The notes under the pieces are model-generated. The model saw nothing but the letters and a program-made list of their open reading frames with translations, was not told where the DNA came from and did no database searches. Shown piece by piece: positions 42,142 to 51,893 of a stretch of 64,000 bases of DNA. This stretch comes from Paenibacillus sp. FSL H7-0326 (GTDB taxonomy: Bacteria > Bacillota > Bacilli > Paenibacillales > Paenibacillaceae). Each line of letters begins with the position of its first letter. Position 1 is the stretch's first letter. The stretch covers positions 868,001-932,000 of the forward strand of contig NZ_MPVN01000002.1 in assembly GCF_001955535.1 (NCBI RefSeq), written 5' to 3'. Made by a program: the position numbers and the translations under genes.

Positions 42142-44652
42142 CTAAACTTCAATATAGGTAGTCAACGTTACTGGACCTAGGATTCCAGAAGGTAATGACA
42201 CCCGATCATAACGATTCGCGAGTGTATTCGTTACCTCTACCTGCAGCACATTTTTGCCTGTTAATAAATGATCCGATAGTGAACAGCGGTACGGAGACCA
42301 CAGCTTCGTCTCTATAAGCTGCCCGTTCAGGAACACCTTGGCCATCTCGTGGACTTCCCCTAGATCCAGAATAACATCTGCATAGGAAGCCGATGGCTTC
42401 CATTCAAGCTCTCTAGTATACGTCACCGTACCTGAGAAATGTGCTCTTCCTTCCCATTCGGTCCATGAGATCAGCGAGATTGCTCCTTCTGCTCCATCGA
42501 CTTGCCAGCCCTCGTTCAAGTCCTGGGCAACTGCCTCAAGCTTGGTGCTGACAGGGTCTATATTTGAAGAGGCATCTGGGTCCAGCGCGAGTACCAGGCA
42601 CTGCCTGCGTTCGATGGTTAGGGCGATATCCATTCCGCCATCCCTCACTTCAGCCTGTGCAGGAGTAATGGTACCGCTCCAGGCATCCCATAATTCAGGT
42701 TTACCCTCACCGTTAACGAATAAAGTACCCTTGATTGTAGTTTCGCCTTCGTTCACAAGCACATACAGATGAATATTGTCCTTTATGACATGACTGATTC
42801 TGAGTCCAGGACTTACAGGTTTGAATTCAGCTCGATAGGGGAGCAATTGATCCACCCGATCTGCAGCTGCTTTGATGGTATGAAGAATCTCCCAGCCCGG
42901 TTCGGCATAGCTTACAGGCGATGCAGTTCCTCGATTGTGCTCCACAACGATTCCTCCATGACGGACAAATTCCTTAAGCTTCTCCCTTGTGTTCGGTTCA
43001 AACTGCTCTACATCCTCCAGCAGAACAATGCGGTACCGCTGATTTGCTATAGTTATCATTCCGTCCTTAAGAACAGCTTCTTCTTGCAGCAGCTCCTCCT
43101 CCAAATAATTAAACTCCATTTGACCTTCATACAGCGGTCTAGCCAGTTCCCAGGACAAGTGATCCGCACGGCACAGAACACACACTTCCGGCTGATTGAT
43201 GCTCTCTGTCATCATCCAGCTCATGCGTTTGATATACTGCGAGAAGCGGCTATACTCCGGCCACCAGATGTTGTTCGGCCCTACATCAGGAGCCCGTTCA
43301 TGAAGCCGCTCTCCATCGATCGAGTAATAGAAAGCATGTGGACATATCAGATTCACGCCCCGGACGAAGAGCCAGTCCAAATACCATTTCATATCATCTG
43401 CTGTTAGAGCCCAGCTGTTACCCTTGCCGCATACACCAAAGCACTCGTTCAAATTCCTTACCTTGTTCCGGTGCCGCGCCGAATCGGCCGAGCATTTGCC
43501 CATCGTGCTGTGCTTGCCGGTAATACCAAGATCACCTTCTGGAGCAAGCCAGCGCCAAACAATATCTTGACCGGGAATGTGAAAATAGCGTAGCAGCCCC
43601 ATGTCATCACTCGCCGCAGGGTGTCCTGTCAGCGCAATGCCATGTGCCTCACACCAATCATGAAGCGGCTTATAGAAGCTCTGCTCCATTCTGTGTCTTA
43701 CCGCCTTGCGGTAGCGTCTCCGAACGTCAGCTGTATGGTCACCGCTCTCAAGCCATAGGAGAGCAAGCTCTTCCTCACGATTCCCACTGCGGATGAACTC
43801 CTCCAGGAATCCCGCCGTCCAAGGCAGCATACCCTTACGGTGTTTTCTTCCGAGCAAATCCGGCTCATCTGTGAACATGGCGATGATGCTGCTGCCGAAG
43901 TGGCGGCCGATCCGCTCATAATACCGCTCATGCGTAAGCTCAATGAATAGCTGCATGGCTGCCGGATTCAGCAGATCGGCTGCACGGGGTGCCCCCGGCT
44001 CTCCATCGTCCTGTCCGTAATGAATGCCGCGAATCGTCCCTAAGCTTAACCGGTCGATAAAAGCGGCATATGACCATTCCCCTTCATCCGGCGGAGCGAA
44101 GCTCACGGTGCCGCCAAACTCCTCTGCCATTTCAATGATCTGTGTCTTACTGGCTTCAATCCCTTCCAGATCAGTCCCCGTCCGGCGAATCGCCTGCACC
44201 GATACAATACGGTCTCCTTCCTCCAGCGGAATGCTCCATTCGGGTGTATTCTTCATTGGCTGTTCTATCATAACAAGCCCGCGGCTTGCGAATTCCGGAT
44301 TACGACGTACAATCTCACCATTGGCACTGCCTGATGGATACATTCCTTCATCATACAGGATGACACGCATATTCATGCTCGCTGCTTCATCTACCACAGC
44401 TTCGACGAGCGTCATGAATTCATCGGATAAATAACCAATCGTATCTGGTATACCCATACGCGGGTGAAGAACAAAGCCTTCGACTCCTTTATCACGAAAA
44501 TCACGGAGCTGCCGGAGCAGCTCCTCCCGCTCCAGCCTTCCATTCCAGAACCAGAAAGGCATGGCGGTAAATACTCCATCAGGTTGCAGAAATTGCGATC
44601 TTAAACCTTGGATCGTTTGCAGTCCCTTTTGACTGTCCAGATTCGTAACCAT
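42142..44652 (-). CDS. Large cytoplasmic glycoside hydrolase-like protein (GH106-like group)
   Basis: An 836-residue protein without a signal peptide. The N-terminal barrel contains MPFWFWNGRLEREELLRQL, GVEGFVLHPRMGIPD, MRVILYDEGMYPSGSANGE and IAMFTDEPDLLG, a pattern found in a large group of barrel glycosidases related to GH106 rhamnosidases. The C-terminal part has a galactose-binding-like sandwich (SASYADVILDLGEVHEMAKV, LNGQLIETKLWSPYRCSL) as in GH2/GH106 enzymes. The catalytic acid is not certain. It is the last gene of the long transporter operon (50 bases after the permease), which fits hydrolysis of the imported oligosaccharide. Rhamnose as product is an inference. Confidence 0.65.
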   Translation of the reverse strand: MVTNLDSQKGLQTIQGLRSQFLQPDGVFTAMPFWFWNGRLEREELLRQLRDFRDKGVEGFVLHPRMGIPDTIGYLSDEFMTLVEAVVDEAASMNMRVILYDEGMYPSGSANGEIVRRNPEFASRGLVMIEQPMKNTPEWSIPLEEGDRIVSVQAIRRTGTDLEGIEASKTQIIEMAEEFGGTVSFAPPDEGEWSYAAFIDRLSLGTIRGIHYGQDDGEPGAPRAADLLNPAAMQLFIELTHERYYERIGRHFGSSIIAMFTDEPDLLGRKHRKGMLPWTAGFLEEFIRSGNREEELALLWLESGDHTADVRRRYRKAVRHRMEQSFYKPLHDWCEAHGIALTGHPAASDDMGLLRYFHIPGQDIVWRWLAPEGDLGITGKHSTMGKCSADSARHRNKVRNLNECFGVCGKGNSWALTADDMKWYLDWLFVRGVNLICPHAFYYSIDGERLHERAPDVGPNNIWWPEYSRFSQYIKRMSWMMTESINQPEVCVLCRADHLSWELARPLYEGQMEFNYLEEELLQEEAVLKDGMITIANQRYRIVLLEDVEQFEPNTREKLKEFVRHGGIVVEHNRGTASPVSYAEPGWEILHTIKAAADRVDQLLPYRAEFKPVSPGLRISHVIKDNIHLYVLVNEGETTIKGTLFVNGEGKPELWDAWSGTITPAQAEVRDGGMDIALTIERRQCLVLALDPDASSNIDPVSTKLEAVAQDLNEGWQVDGAEGAISLISWTEWEGRAHFSGTVTYTRELEWKPSASYADVILDLGEVHEMAKVFLNGQLIETKLWSPYRCSLSDHLLTGKNVLQVEVTNTLANRYDRVSLPSGILGPVTLTTYIEV

Positions 44653-44701
44653 GGTAATATCTTATCCCCTTCCCCAATTAAAATGGTGAGCATCATCCTT
44701 C

Positions 44702-45661
44702 TTACTCTACGAGACCTGTGCGGTCAACTCCCTCTACAAACCATCTTTGCGCAAAGATATACAGAATGAGCGGAGGCATAATCATCAGGAACGAAGCAGC
44801 CATCTTCATCGGCTCATCATAGATGGACGGACCGATCTCCTCGGCTCGCATGTTAATCTCATTCGTTATGCTCGCTACACCGACAGATAGAGGCTGATTC
44901 TCCATGCCGTGCAGGAAAATGCTCGGTGTGTAAAAGTCATTCCAGTTCCAAACGAAGGAGAACAGAAATACGACGACAATGGCGGGCCTTGCCAGCGGCA
45001 GCATCACTCGGAAGAACACTTTTAAAGGATTGGCTCCATCCATCATTGCTGCCTCTTCCAGCTCCTTCGGCTGTTTGGCGAAGAACTGCCTATAAATAAT
45101 GACGAACAGCGCCCCCTTGACTCCTTGCCCAAATAACGCCGGCAGCACGAGCGGAACATAAGACTCAAGCAGCCCCAGCTGTGAAGCTGCAATCAGCTTC
45201 GGCAGTACAGTCAGCTGCGGCGGTACAATGAAGGTGAGCAGCAAACAGAAGAACCAAAAGTTCTTCAGTGGGATATCTAGCCTGGCAAACGCATAACCTG
45301 CAATTGCGCAGGAGATGGTCTGGAATACGGCAATGCCCGTAGAGAGCGATAAACTGATGGTGAGTGCTTTGGGATACTGCAGCATCTCCCATGCATCCTG
45401 AAGCATCCCGAAATAAATCACCCGAGGCACCCAGGTCACGGCCGGATCCATCAAATCCACAGCATCCTTAATCATGCTCGTGATCATATAGATAATCGGA
45501 TTCAAATAGATATAAGCCGTATCAATGAGGATGACATACAGGAAGCACTTGAAAATAAGTCCTTTGTCTGCCTCAAGCCCGATAAGCTTGGTCTTCACAA
45601 GGCGGCGGGCGGTCAGCGGCAGGCTCTTCGTTCGGTTCTTGGCAAAGACCGGTTTGGCCAT
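44702..45661 (-). CDS. Sugar ABC transporter permease (MalG-type)
   Basis: A 319-residue permease with six membrane helices and the EAA loop EEAAMMDGANPLKVFFRVMLP that contacts the ATPase. It also has a Lys/Arg-rich 40-residue N-terminus. Its start has AGGAGG just upstream, and it lies 12 bases after the MalF-type partner. The pair lacks its own binding protein; the candidates are the lipoprotein at 32362 and the large binding protein at 52857. Confidence 0.9.
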   Translation of the reverse strand: MAKPVFAKNRTKSLPLTARRLVKTKLIGLEADKGLIFKCFLYVILIDTAYIYLNPIIYMITSMIKDAVDLMDPAVTWVPRVIYFGMLQDAWEMLQYPKALTISLSLSTGIAVFQTISCAIAGYAFARLDIPLKNFWFFCLLLTFIVPPQLTVLPKLIAASQLGLLESYVPLVLPALFGQGVKGALFVIIYRQFFAKQPKELEEAAMMDGANPLKVFFRVMLPLARPAIVVVFLFSFVWNWNDFYTPSIFLHGMENQPLSVGVASITNEINMRAEEIGPSIYDEPMKMAASFLMIMPPLILYIFAQRWFVEGVDRTGLVE

Positions 45662-45673
45662 GGTAAACCTCCT

Positions 45674-46543
45674 TTAGCGGTAAGCATGGGTCCTGCGTGA
45701 AATTCTCGAGAACAGGAAGAAAATAATACCCAAAAAAACGAGAATGATGCTGAAATAGATCCAAGCTAGAGCACTCGATAGACCATAATCTGCTGTATTG
45801 ACCATGTCGATCACAGGATTCGTCGGAAAAGTAAACAAATCGACCACCGTGTAAATGGTATTTAACAGGATGAAGGGGACCATCTCTGGCAGCGTTATTT
45901 TCCAGAACGTCTCCCAAGGAGTTGCTCCATCCATCCGGGCTGCCTCGTAGATCGAGTGCGAGATCGTTTGTCTACCCGCAAGAAAGATCAAGATTTGAAC
46001 TCCGGAATACCACAGCACGAGTACAAAAGATCCCAGCACCGAAATGATCGGTGCAGCCCAGCTGCCCGGAAGCAGCTCCGTCACGAAGGAAGAAATATTG
46101 TATCTGGATAAGAATTCGATATCTCCCTCGCCCTGCGCCATGAATTCTTCAATCACCTGCCCGGTCGTAAAGATGACAGGAAGAAAGAAGATTACGCGAA
46201 ATGCGGTGCGCCCCGCAAATTTCTGATTAAGCATAATCGCGATCAGCAGGGCAAAGATGACAATAACCGGAATCATGAGCAGTGCTTCCCGCAGAAATGG
46301 AATCAGCCCTTCGTACAAATATCTGCCGTTCTCGAACAATATCGTCTTGTAATGTGCTAGTCCCCTGTACTCCACCTTGAGTCCGCTTGCTAGAATCTCC
46401 AAATGATGAAAACTCATGTACAGAGAATACACAAGCGGAAAAGCCATAAAGATCAAGAAACCGATGACCCAGTTGGATATGAAGATGGAGCCCCACAGCT
46501 TTCGATGAGCTCTTGCACTAAGACGCCGTTTCTTGCGTTTCAT
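45674..46543 (-). CDS. Sugar ABC transporter permease (MalF-type)
   Basis: A 289-residue permease with six helices, the EAA loop IYEAARMDGATPWETFWKITLP and a basic N-terminus (MKRKKRRLSARAHRK). GGAG lies five bases before the ATG, which directly abuts the stop of the DUF5696 gene. It forms a heterodimer with the protein at 44702. Confidence 0.9.
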   Translation of the reverse strand: MKRKKRRLSARAHRKLWGSIFISNWVIGFLIFMAFPLVYSLYMSFHHLEILASGLKVEYRGLAHYKTILFENGRYLYEGLIPFLREALLMIPVIVIFALLIAIMLNQKFAGRTAFRVIFFLPVIFTTGQVIEEFMAQGEGDIEFLSRYNISSFVTELLPGSWAAPIISVLGSFVLVLWYSGVQILIFLAGRQTISHSIYEAARMDGATPWETFWKITLPEMVPFILLNTIYTVVDLFTFPTNPVIDMVNTADYGLSSALAWIYFSIILVFLGIIFFLFSRISRRTHAYR

Positions 46544-48790
46544 CTACACTCCATCCCCCTTCAACACCTTGAAATCCAGCCCGGCAACCTCCTCACCGTT
46601 ATATACAAATGCCGATTCCGTGTAATTGACGATAATCATCGTTCCGTCTTCATAAGTGGTTGCCTTTACACCTTCAGCCAGCTCGCGGTGGTCAACAATA
46701 AACTGATGCTGAACACCTGAGAGCGCGTCATTATACCTCCTGTACTCCGAAGCGGCGGAATCCGCCCAGCTTGCATAATGGGAGCTCTTGAGCTGGAGAC
46801 CGTGAGCTTCACTTAATCTTTCGGCCGGCACTGCTGTGAATAAAAATGAAGGAAGCGCACCGTATTCCATATCCCGCAAAAAATCGTGCTTATATTGCTG
46901 CCTGTCATTCTCATATCCTGACGTATAGGTAATCAGTCCATGCAGCGCGATTTGTGCAAAAGGAACGGCCTCCTGGGAGAACAGATCATAGGAATAATCG
47001 TCTGGAAGCGCATTGACGTGATCGGCACCGCTCAACATATAGAAATTCGGACTTTCAATCCATACATTCCCCAGTGTGTCCTTCACTTGCTGAAGGAGCT
47101 GCTGCTGTATAGAAATGGCTTCCGTACGGGTGGCTCCCACCCTCGTGTTGTAGTCACTGGCTAGTCGACTGCCTGTGACGAGAAGAGACAGCCCATCTGC
47201 TCCAAGCTCAGCATAAGAGCCCAGCTCCTTATGAAGAACCTTTTGAATAAAACGGCTGCTGGCCAAATAGACCTCATCACCGCGGATTCGGGCTTCCTGC
47301 ATTGTCCCTGCCATGTTTCTTACCGCATGATACTGTTCGCGAAATCCGCCGTTGCCGGTATTATTGAACTCATAATTGACTCCCAGCATGACCGGGATAC
47401 CCAGCGAGTGGGCGTGCTGGATAAAATCCTTCATCCCCTGCTCTCCGCCCAGTGCCTGTTCAACACCCAAATATCCGCCATACTGTGCATAACCGCCTTT
47501 CTGCCAGCCCAAGTAAGTGACGGACATCGGACCCATTCCCCGGTTCCGGAGATCGGACAAAATATGTGCGGCCTGTTCCGTTGTCGTCGCCTCAATATAA
47601 CGGCTGCCGAGCATCCCATCTTCCGAATCGCCGCCAAGAATTGTAAGATGAAGCGGGATATCACCGGATGAGGATTCACTCTGTTTCTGAAGCCCTTTCT
47701 CTTCCATCAAGTACTTGCGGTATCGCTCCGCCATACCTACATAATCGGACTTGCCATTGTCCAGGAAATAATATCGCACAGTCCGATCCGCACCGAAACG
47801 CTTATCCTTGTTGTACGTCGTAAAGCTCGTTCCTTTACTCCGGTTCGTAATCTGCTCAAACGTGGCTCGATAGGTCTGCTGCGCCGTAATCCAGTTATAG
47901 CTGCTCAGCATGCCGGAAGGGGCGGCGAAAATATCGCTGTACTCGGCTCCACCTTCGATGACAGCAAGCAGTCCCTTCCCGCCCGAATGAATCCCGAATA
48001 CAGGCATCTGGGCTGGATATCGGGAACTGAAGCCAAGCTTGCTCATAAATGAAGGATCTTTGCCGTATACACTTTCCTGATAGCCAAGGTTCGTATTCAG
48101 TCTGTGATCATCATAAGCGATCAGGGTGCCCGATCCATCCGGAACGAACAGATAACCTTCCCGATCGGTGGAGTGCTCAGCAGCCATGAATGGGAACAGC
48201 CTCAGCCAGATCAAGCTGTACTTGCCTTCCTTCAAGCCTTGATCCACAATCTTGGTCTCCACGTAATCATCCTGTATCCGAATTTGCACAGGCACGCTCA
48301 ATTCCAGCGCGGGCATATCATAAGTCCACTGAATGCCACCGTCGATCTCCTTGATGTCTTCGATCGTGCCGCCTAAGGTCCTGAAATTACTCTCGCGAGG
48401 CTGCGTGTTATACACGGTAAAATCGGTGTACTGGAACATAAGAGGCGAGACCAGATGTGTCTTCCAGATCCCGCCGATCGTCTCATGCTCGAAGTCTTGC
48501 GGATCCGGATAAGATCTCCAAATGCTGCCGCTGCGTTTATCCAGAACGATGAAGTGTCCTGTCGACTCATCCAGCTTCAGAATCAGTGACTCGGTTTCGG
48601 CTGCTGCTCTAAAGTCAGCCTCTACCGGGAGTGAAGCGTCTTGCTGCTCCGCTCCACCAGATGTCCCTTGCTGAGCTGCCGGGACCATGTGATCTCCTCT
48701 GAATTTCACTTCGAGCCTGCTGGCTCCAAAGATGATAACGAAGGCGAAAAGAATGAAGAACACGGCTTTTCTGTATTTGGCTAGCCTCAT
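46544..48790 (-). CDS. DUF5696-domain exported protein
   Basis: A 748-residue protein beginning MRLAKYRKAVFFILFAFVII, an N-terminal membrane anchor, with the rest outside the cell. The extracellular part has a beta-rich front (LILKLDESTGHFIVLDKRSG) and a barrel-like middle (MSVTYLGWQKGGYAQYGGYL, IPVMLGVNYEFNNTGNGG, GADGLSLLVTGSRLASDYNT). Such DUF5696 proteins accompany carbohydrate ABC operons in Paenibacillus; the enzymatic role is unknown and a glycosidase is possible. The ATG at 48790 is preferred to the ORF start 168 bases earlier because AGGAGGTG precedes it and the upstream gene stops in an ATGA overlap. Confidence 0.75.
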   Translation of the reverse strand: MRLAKYRKAVFFILFAFVIIFGASRLEVKFRGDHMVPAAQQGTSGGAEQQDASLPVEADFRAAAETESLILKLDESTGHFIVLDKRSGSIWRSYPDPQDFEHETIGGIWKTHLVSPLMFQYTDFTVYNTQPRESNFRTLGGTIEDIKEIDGGIQWTYDMPALELSVPVQIRIQDDYVETKIVDQGLKEGKYSLIWLRLFPFMAAEHSTDREGYLFVPDGSGTLIAYDDHRLNTNLGYQESVYGKDPSFMSKLGFSSRYPAQMPVFGIHSGGKGLLAVIEGGAEYSDIFAAPSGMLSSYNWITAQQTYRATFEQITNRSKGTSFTTYNKDKRFGADRTVRYYFLDNGKSDYVGMAERYRKYLMEEKGLQKQSESSSGDIPLHLTILGGDSEDGMLGSRYIEATTTEQAAHILSDLRNRGMGPMSVTYLGWQKGGYAQYGGYLGVEQALGGEQGMKDFIQHAHSLGIPVMLGVNYEFNNTGNGGFREQYHAVRNMAGTMQEARIRGDEVYLASSRFIQKVLHKELGSYAELGADGLSLLVTGSRLASDYNTRVGATRTEAISIQQQLLQQVKDTLGNVWIESPNFYMLSGADHVNALPDDYSYDLFSQEAVPFAQIALHGLITYTSGYENDRQQYKHDFLRDMEYGALPSFLFTAVPAERLSEAHGLQLKSSHYASWADSAASEYRRYNDALSGVQHQFIVDHRELAEGVKATTYEDGTMIIVNYTESAFVYNGEEVAGLDFKVLKGDGV

Positions 48791-50952
48791 CTTAACAGCA
48801 CCTCCTGATAGACCTCGTGGATAAATATGAGCAGCTCGTTCGTAAGACCAATGACAAGAAAGATCAAGACTGCGAGTACGATGAGCGCAAATAGGCTCAT
48901 TAATATATTCAGTAAGGTTTCCCCTACGGTGTAATTGTGTAAGGACTGTACCATCCAAATGAACAGAAATACGAGCCAGATGTACATTCCGAGCTGAAGA
49001 TAATCGTAGATTGCACCTTCTGCGTGTGTCATGACATTGGATAAGGCAGCCAGCGGTACACCAATGAGAATAAATGGAGTTAGTGCATAGGCACTGCCGA
49101 CAAATACATCCTTGAAGCGCCCTTCTCCCCTGTAAATGGAGCTGATCAGATAATTACTTACTACCCAGCCGCACCACAGCCCCAGGAACGGGAGCAGTAC
49201 CGAGGTTACTGTAATCGAAGACGGCGGAACCGGATTAAACGCAAAGCTCGTCATCTGTTCAGACAATAGGAGCGCACCGCCCGTCAGTACCAGCAGAATA
49301 CACGCACTTACATACCCGCCTTTATTCTCAAACCTCAAAGCTGTAAACCCGTCGATGGGATGTCTTAGAATGACAAAAGCCTGTTTTATTTGTGAGAACA
49401 ACACATACCTGTTATCCATTCGGTCTGAGAAGCCTTCGATCATCCGTGGTGTTCTTCCTCTAGCCAGTCGATTGACAAGGAATATGAGAACCGCTGCAAC
49501 GACGAGCAGGGTAGCAAAGAAGGAGAATCGGGCCTGGAACCACTGCAGCCGGATCTGCCAGAAAGACTCTGAATACCCTGTATCGTTCCCCGCAGCTTTG
49601 AACAGCCTCGCGGCCTCCTCGTAGTCCCCCTTCTTGTATGCGACCTGAGCCAGACCTAGTATGGCCGGCAAATATTGTTCATTCAAACGCAGGACTTCCT
49701 TCCAGGGCTCTTCACTATCGAGATATCTGCCCTCCTGGGTTAAGCGGTTTGCTTCATGCACCATTGCCCCGAACTCCGACAGACGATAGGCTTGCAGCAT
49801 GCTTTCCTGACTGTCGAGCACATATATTTCACCTTTGGAATTCATATCAATCGCCACAGGTGTCTTAATTAAACCAAGCTGAGATGAAGCAGCGGATGAA
49901 GGTCCGCCGAAGTAAAAGAGCAGATTCCCGTTCGCATCATACTGGCTCAAATAGGTGTAATAGGAATCAACGACTGTAAAATTCCCCTCCGGATCGACTG
50001 CGACATCGACAAGCTGAGGTGGGGTCGTAATACCGTCAACATAACGTATGTCATACCAGTTATACTCCCCGAAGCTCTGCTTCACCGTCCCGAATTTATT
50101 GTACTGGGCAAGAATATTCTCACCCTGAAAATTCAGCTTCTTAATCTGCTCGGCTTCAACCGCAGCACCGTTCGTTACGGTATAGATGAACCCTCCGTCA
50201 TCAATCGCAAGATTGTTCACAGCTGGAGGAATTTTGCTGGTTTCATTTTCATACATTTCCCGTGTGTAAAGAGCTCTTTTTAAGGAATCTATGAAAGAAA
50301 AGGGGGCTGAATTGGCTCCATAAAATCTTTGAAATTCCCCATCCGGGTGAAGCTGCACCAGTCCGTAATATCCGCCCATCGTGACAATATAAATGTATCC
50401 TCGCTTGTCTGCTGCCACCTTGATGGGATCAAATTTCAGCTCCTCCGGTACATTGCCGGATTCAGGACGCTTATATTCCTTCAGCAGCTCGCCTGAAGAT
50501 GACAATCGAACAACGCGTTTATTGCCCGTATCCGCGATGAGAAGATCCCCCTTGTCATCTACAAATACACCTTGAGGCGCATTCAGCGGATTCTCTGCCA
50601 GCTCATAATACCTTTGAAAATTTCCGTCTTTATCAAATTTCACGATCCGATTGTTACCCGTATCTGCCACATAAATTTCATCAGACGCACTGATATAGAC
50701 ATCCGAAGGCTTCTGCATCGGTGAAGCCACGTATTGTCCCGGATGGTCTGGATCGGGTGCCGCGAGATCCTTGCCTATCATTTTGAAAGGGGTGTATGCC
50801 GGCTGGGTATCCATCTGATGTCCATAGCTGTCTTTTGTAAAAGTTCCATAGGTTACGTCGGCCCATGCTGTATGCGGAAGCTGCATCGCAGCCATAATCA
50901 GTGCCACAGTAACGACAGACAGCCATACACGTAGTCCACAGTTAAACTTCAT
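48787..50952 (-). CDS. NHL-repeat / TPR / Yip1-domain membrane protein
   Basis: A 721-residue protein with three parts. A signal peptide (to TAWA) precedes an NHL-type beta-propeller with repeats such as ISASDEIYVADTGNNRIVKF and VDDKGDLLIADTGNKRVVRL, extending to about residue 395. A short TPR-like stretch (EPWKEVLRLNEQYLPAILGL, KKGDYEEAARLFKAAG) comes next, followed by a membrane half with about seven helices (Yip1-like). The propeller would face outside. The gene lies between the two permease pairs in one operon with the DUF5696 gene. The family always seems to travel with these transporters, and its function may be assembly or sensing (inference). Confidence 0.75.
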   Translation of the reverse strand: MKFNCGLRVWLSVVTVALIMAAMQLPHTAWADVTYGTFTKDSYGHQMDTQPAYTPFKMIGKDLAAPDPDHPGQYVASPMQKPSDVYISASDEIYVADTGNNRIVKFDKDGNFQRYYELAENPLNAPQGVFVDDKGDLLIADTGNKRVVRLSSSGELLKEYKRPESGNVPEELKFDPIKVAADKRGYIYIVTMGGYYGLVQLHPDGEFQRFYGANSAPFSFIDSLKRALYTREMYENETSKIPPAVNNLAIDDGGFIYTVTNGAAVEAEQIKKLNFQGENILAQYNKFGTVKQSFGEYNWYDIRYVDGITTPPQLVDVAVDPEGNFTVVDSYYTYLSQYDANGNLLFYFGGPSSAASSQLGLIKTPVAIDMNSKGEIYVLDSQESMLQAYRLSEFGAMVHEANRLTQEGRYLDSEEPWKEVLRLNEQYLPAILGLAQVAYKKGDYEEAARLFKAAGNDTGYSESFWQIRLQWFQARFSFFATLLVVAAVLIFLVNRLARGRTPRMIEGFSDRMDNRYVLFSQIKQAFVILRHPIDGFTALRFENKGGYVSACILLVLTGGALLLSEQMTSFAFNPVPPSSITVTSVLLPFLGLWCGWVVSNYLISSIYRGEGRFKDVFVGSAYALTPFILIGVPLAALSNVMTHAEGAIYDYLQLGMYIWLVFLFIWMVQSLHNYTVGETLLNILMSLFALIVLAVLIFLVIGLTNELLIFIHEVYQEVLLR

Positions 50953-50972
50953 ACCGATCCTCCTTTCCTTCG

Positions 50973-51893
50973 CTACTTGATGCCGGAGTGCGACATCGTG
51001 GCAATCACCTTGCGCTGGAAAAATAGAAACATAATCAGTGTAGGCAAGAACATGATGAGTGCAGCTGCTGCCGCTGCCGTCTGTCTGGCAACCGAGTTGG
51101 CAAGGTTCTGGGTAAGCGTCGACAGAAAGAACGGAAATGTCTTCATCGCATCGTCCTGCATGAACAGCGTTGATGTAGATACATCACTCCAGATGGACTG
51201 GAAGGAGAGGATGGCAACGGTGGCACAGGCTGGAAGTGTAATCGGAATAATGATCCTTGCGAAGATTGTGAACTCCCTTGCGCCGTCCATTTTACCTGCT
51301 TCAATCAGTTCATTCGGAACCTGATCCATAAACTGCTTCATCAGAAAAACACCTACGGTGCTCGCAATATGAGGCAGAATGTGTGCCCAATATGTATTCA
51401 TAATACCGAGATTTGCGACAACCACATATCTGGGAATATTAATGGCCTCCTGCACAAACATCAGGGACACAACGATAATGGAGAACAACAGCTTGTGGCC
51501 CGGAAATTTGTGCTTTGAGAGCGGATAAGCGCAGAGAGCGCTTACAATAACGACGCTGCCTGTTCCGATGACACCCACAACGATGCTGTTAAACAAATAT
51601 CGTGAAGCAGGAATGACGGCATCCCGGGTCATCACGAACAGCTCGGTAAAGTTACTCAAGGTCGGCTGCCGGACAAAAATATTCGGAGGGAAAATAAACA
51701 GCTCCGAGTACGGCTTAAGCGCATGGTTTATGATGTAAATGATCGGTACCAGCATCAACACAGCGAATATACCGAGCAGAAGCGTCAAGATCAGCTGCGT
51801 CCTGTCCATACGCCGAAGCCAGGATTTGCGGTTCATGACAGGCCGTTTAGCTGAATTCTGAGATCCATCCTTTGCGGCATGGTCCATATTCAT
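50973..51893 (-). CDS. Sugar ABC transporter permease (MalG-type), second pair
   Basis: A 306-residue permease with six helices and the EAA loop ELIEAGKMDGAREFTIFARI. It starts in an ATGA overlap with the stop of the upstream MalF-type permease, and lies 20 bases before the NHL protein gene. It has a basic N-terminus and a Lys at the end. Confidence 0.9.
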   Translation of the reverse strand: MNMDHAAKDGSQNSAKRPVMNRKSWLRRMDRTQLILTLLLGIFAVLMLVPIIYIINHALKPYSELFIFPPNIFVRQPTLSNFTELFVMTRDAVIPASRYLFNSIVVGVIGTGSVVIVSALCAYPLSKHKFPGHKLLFSIIVVSLMFVQEAINIPRYVVVANLGIMNTYWAHILPHIASTVGVFLMKQFMDQVPNELIEAGKMDGAREFTIFARIIIPITLPACATVAILSFQSIWSDVSTSTLFMQDDAMKTFPFFLSTLTQNLANSVARQTAAAAAALIMFLPTLIMFLFFQRKVIATMSHSGIK

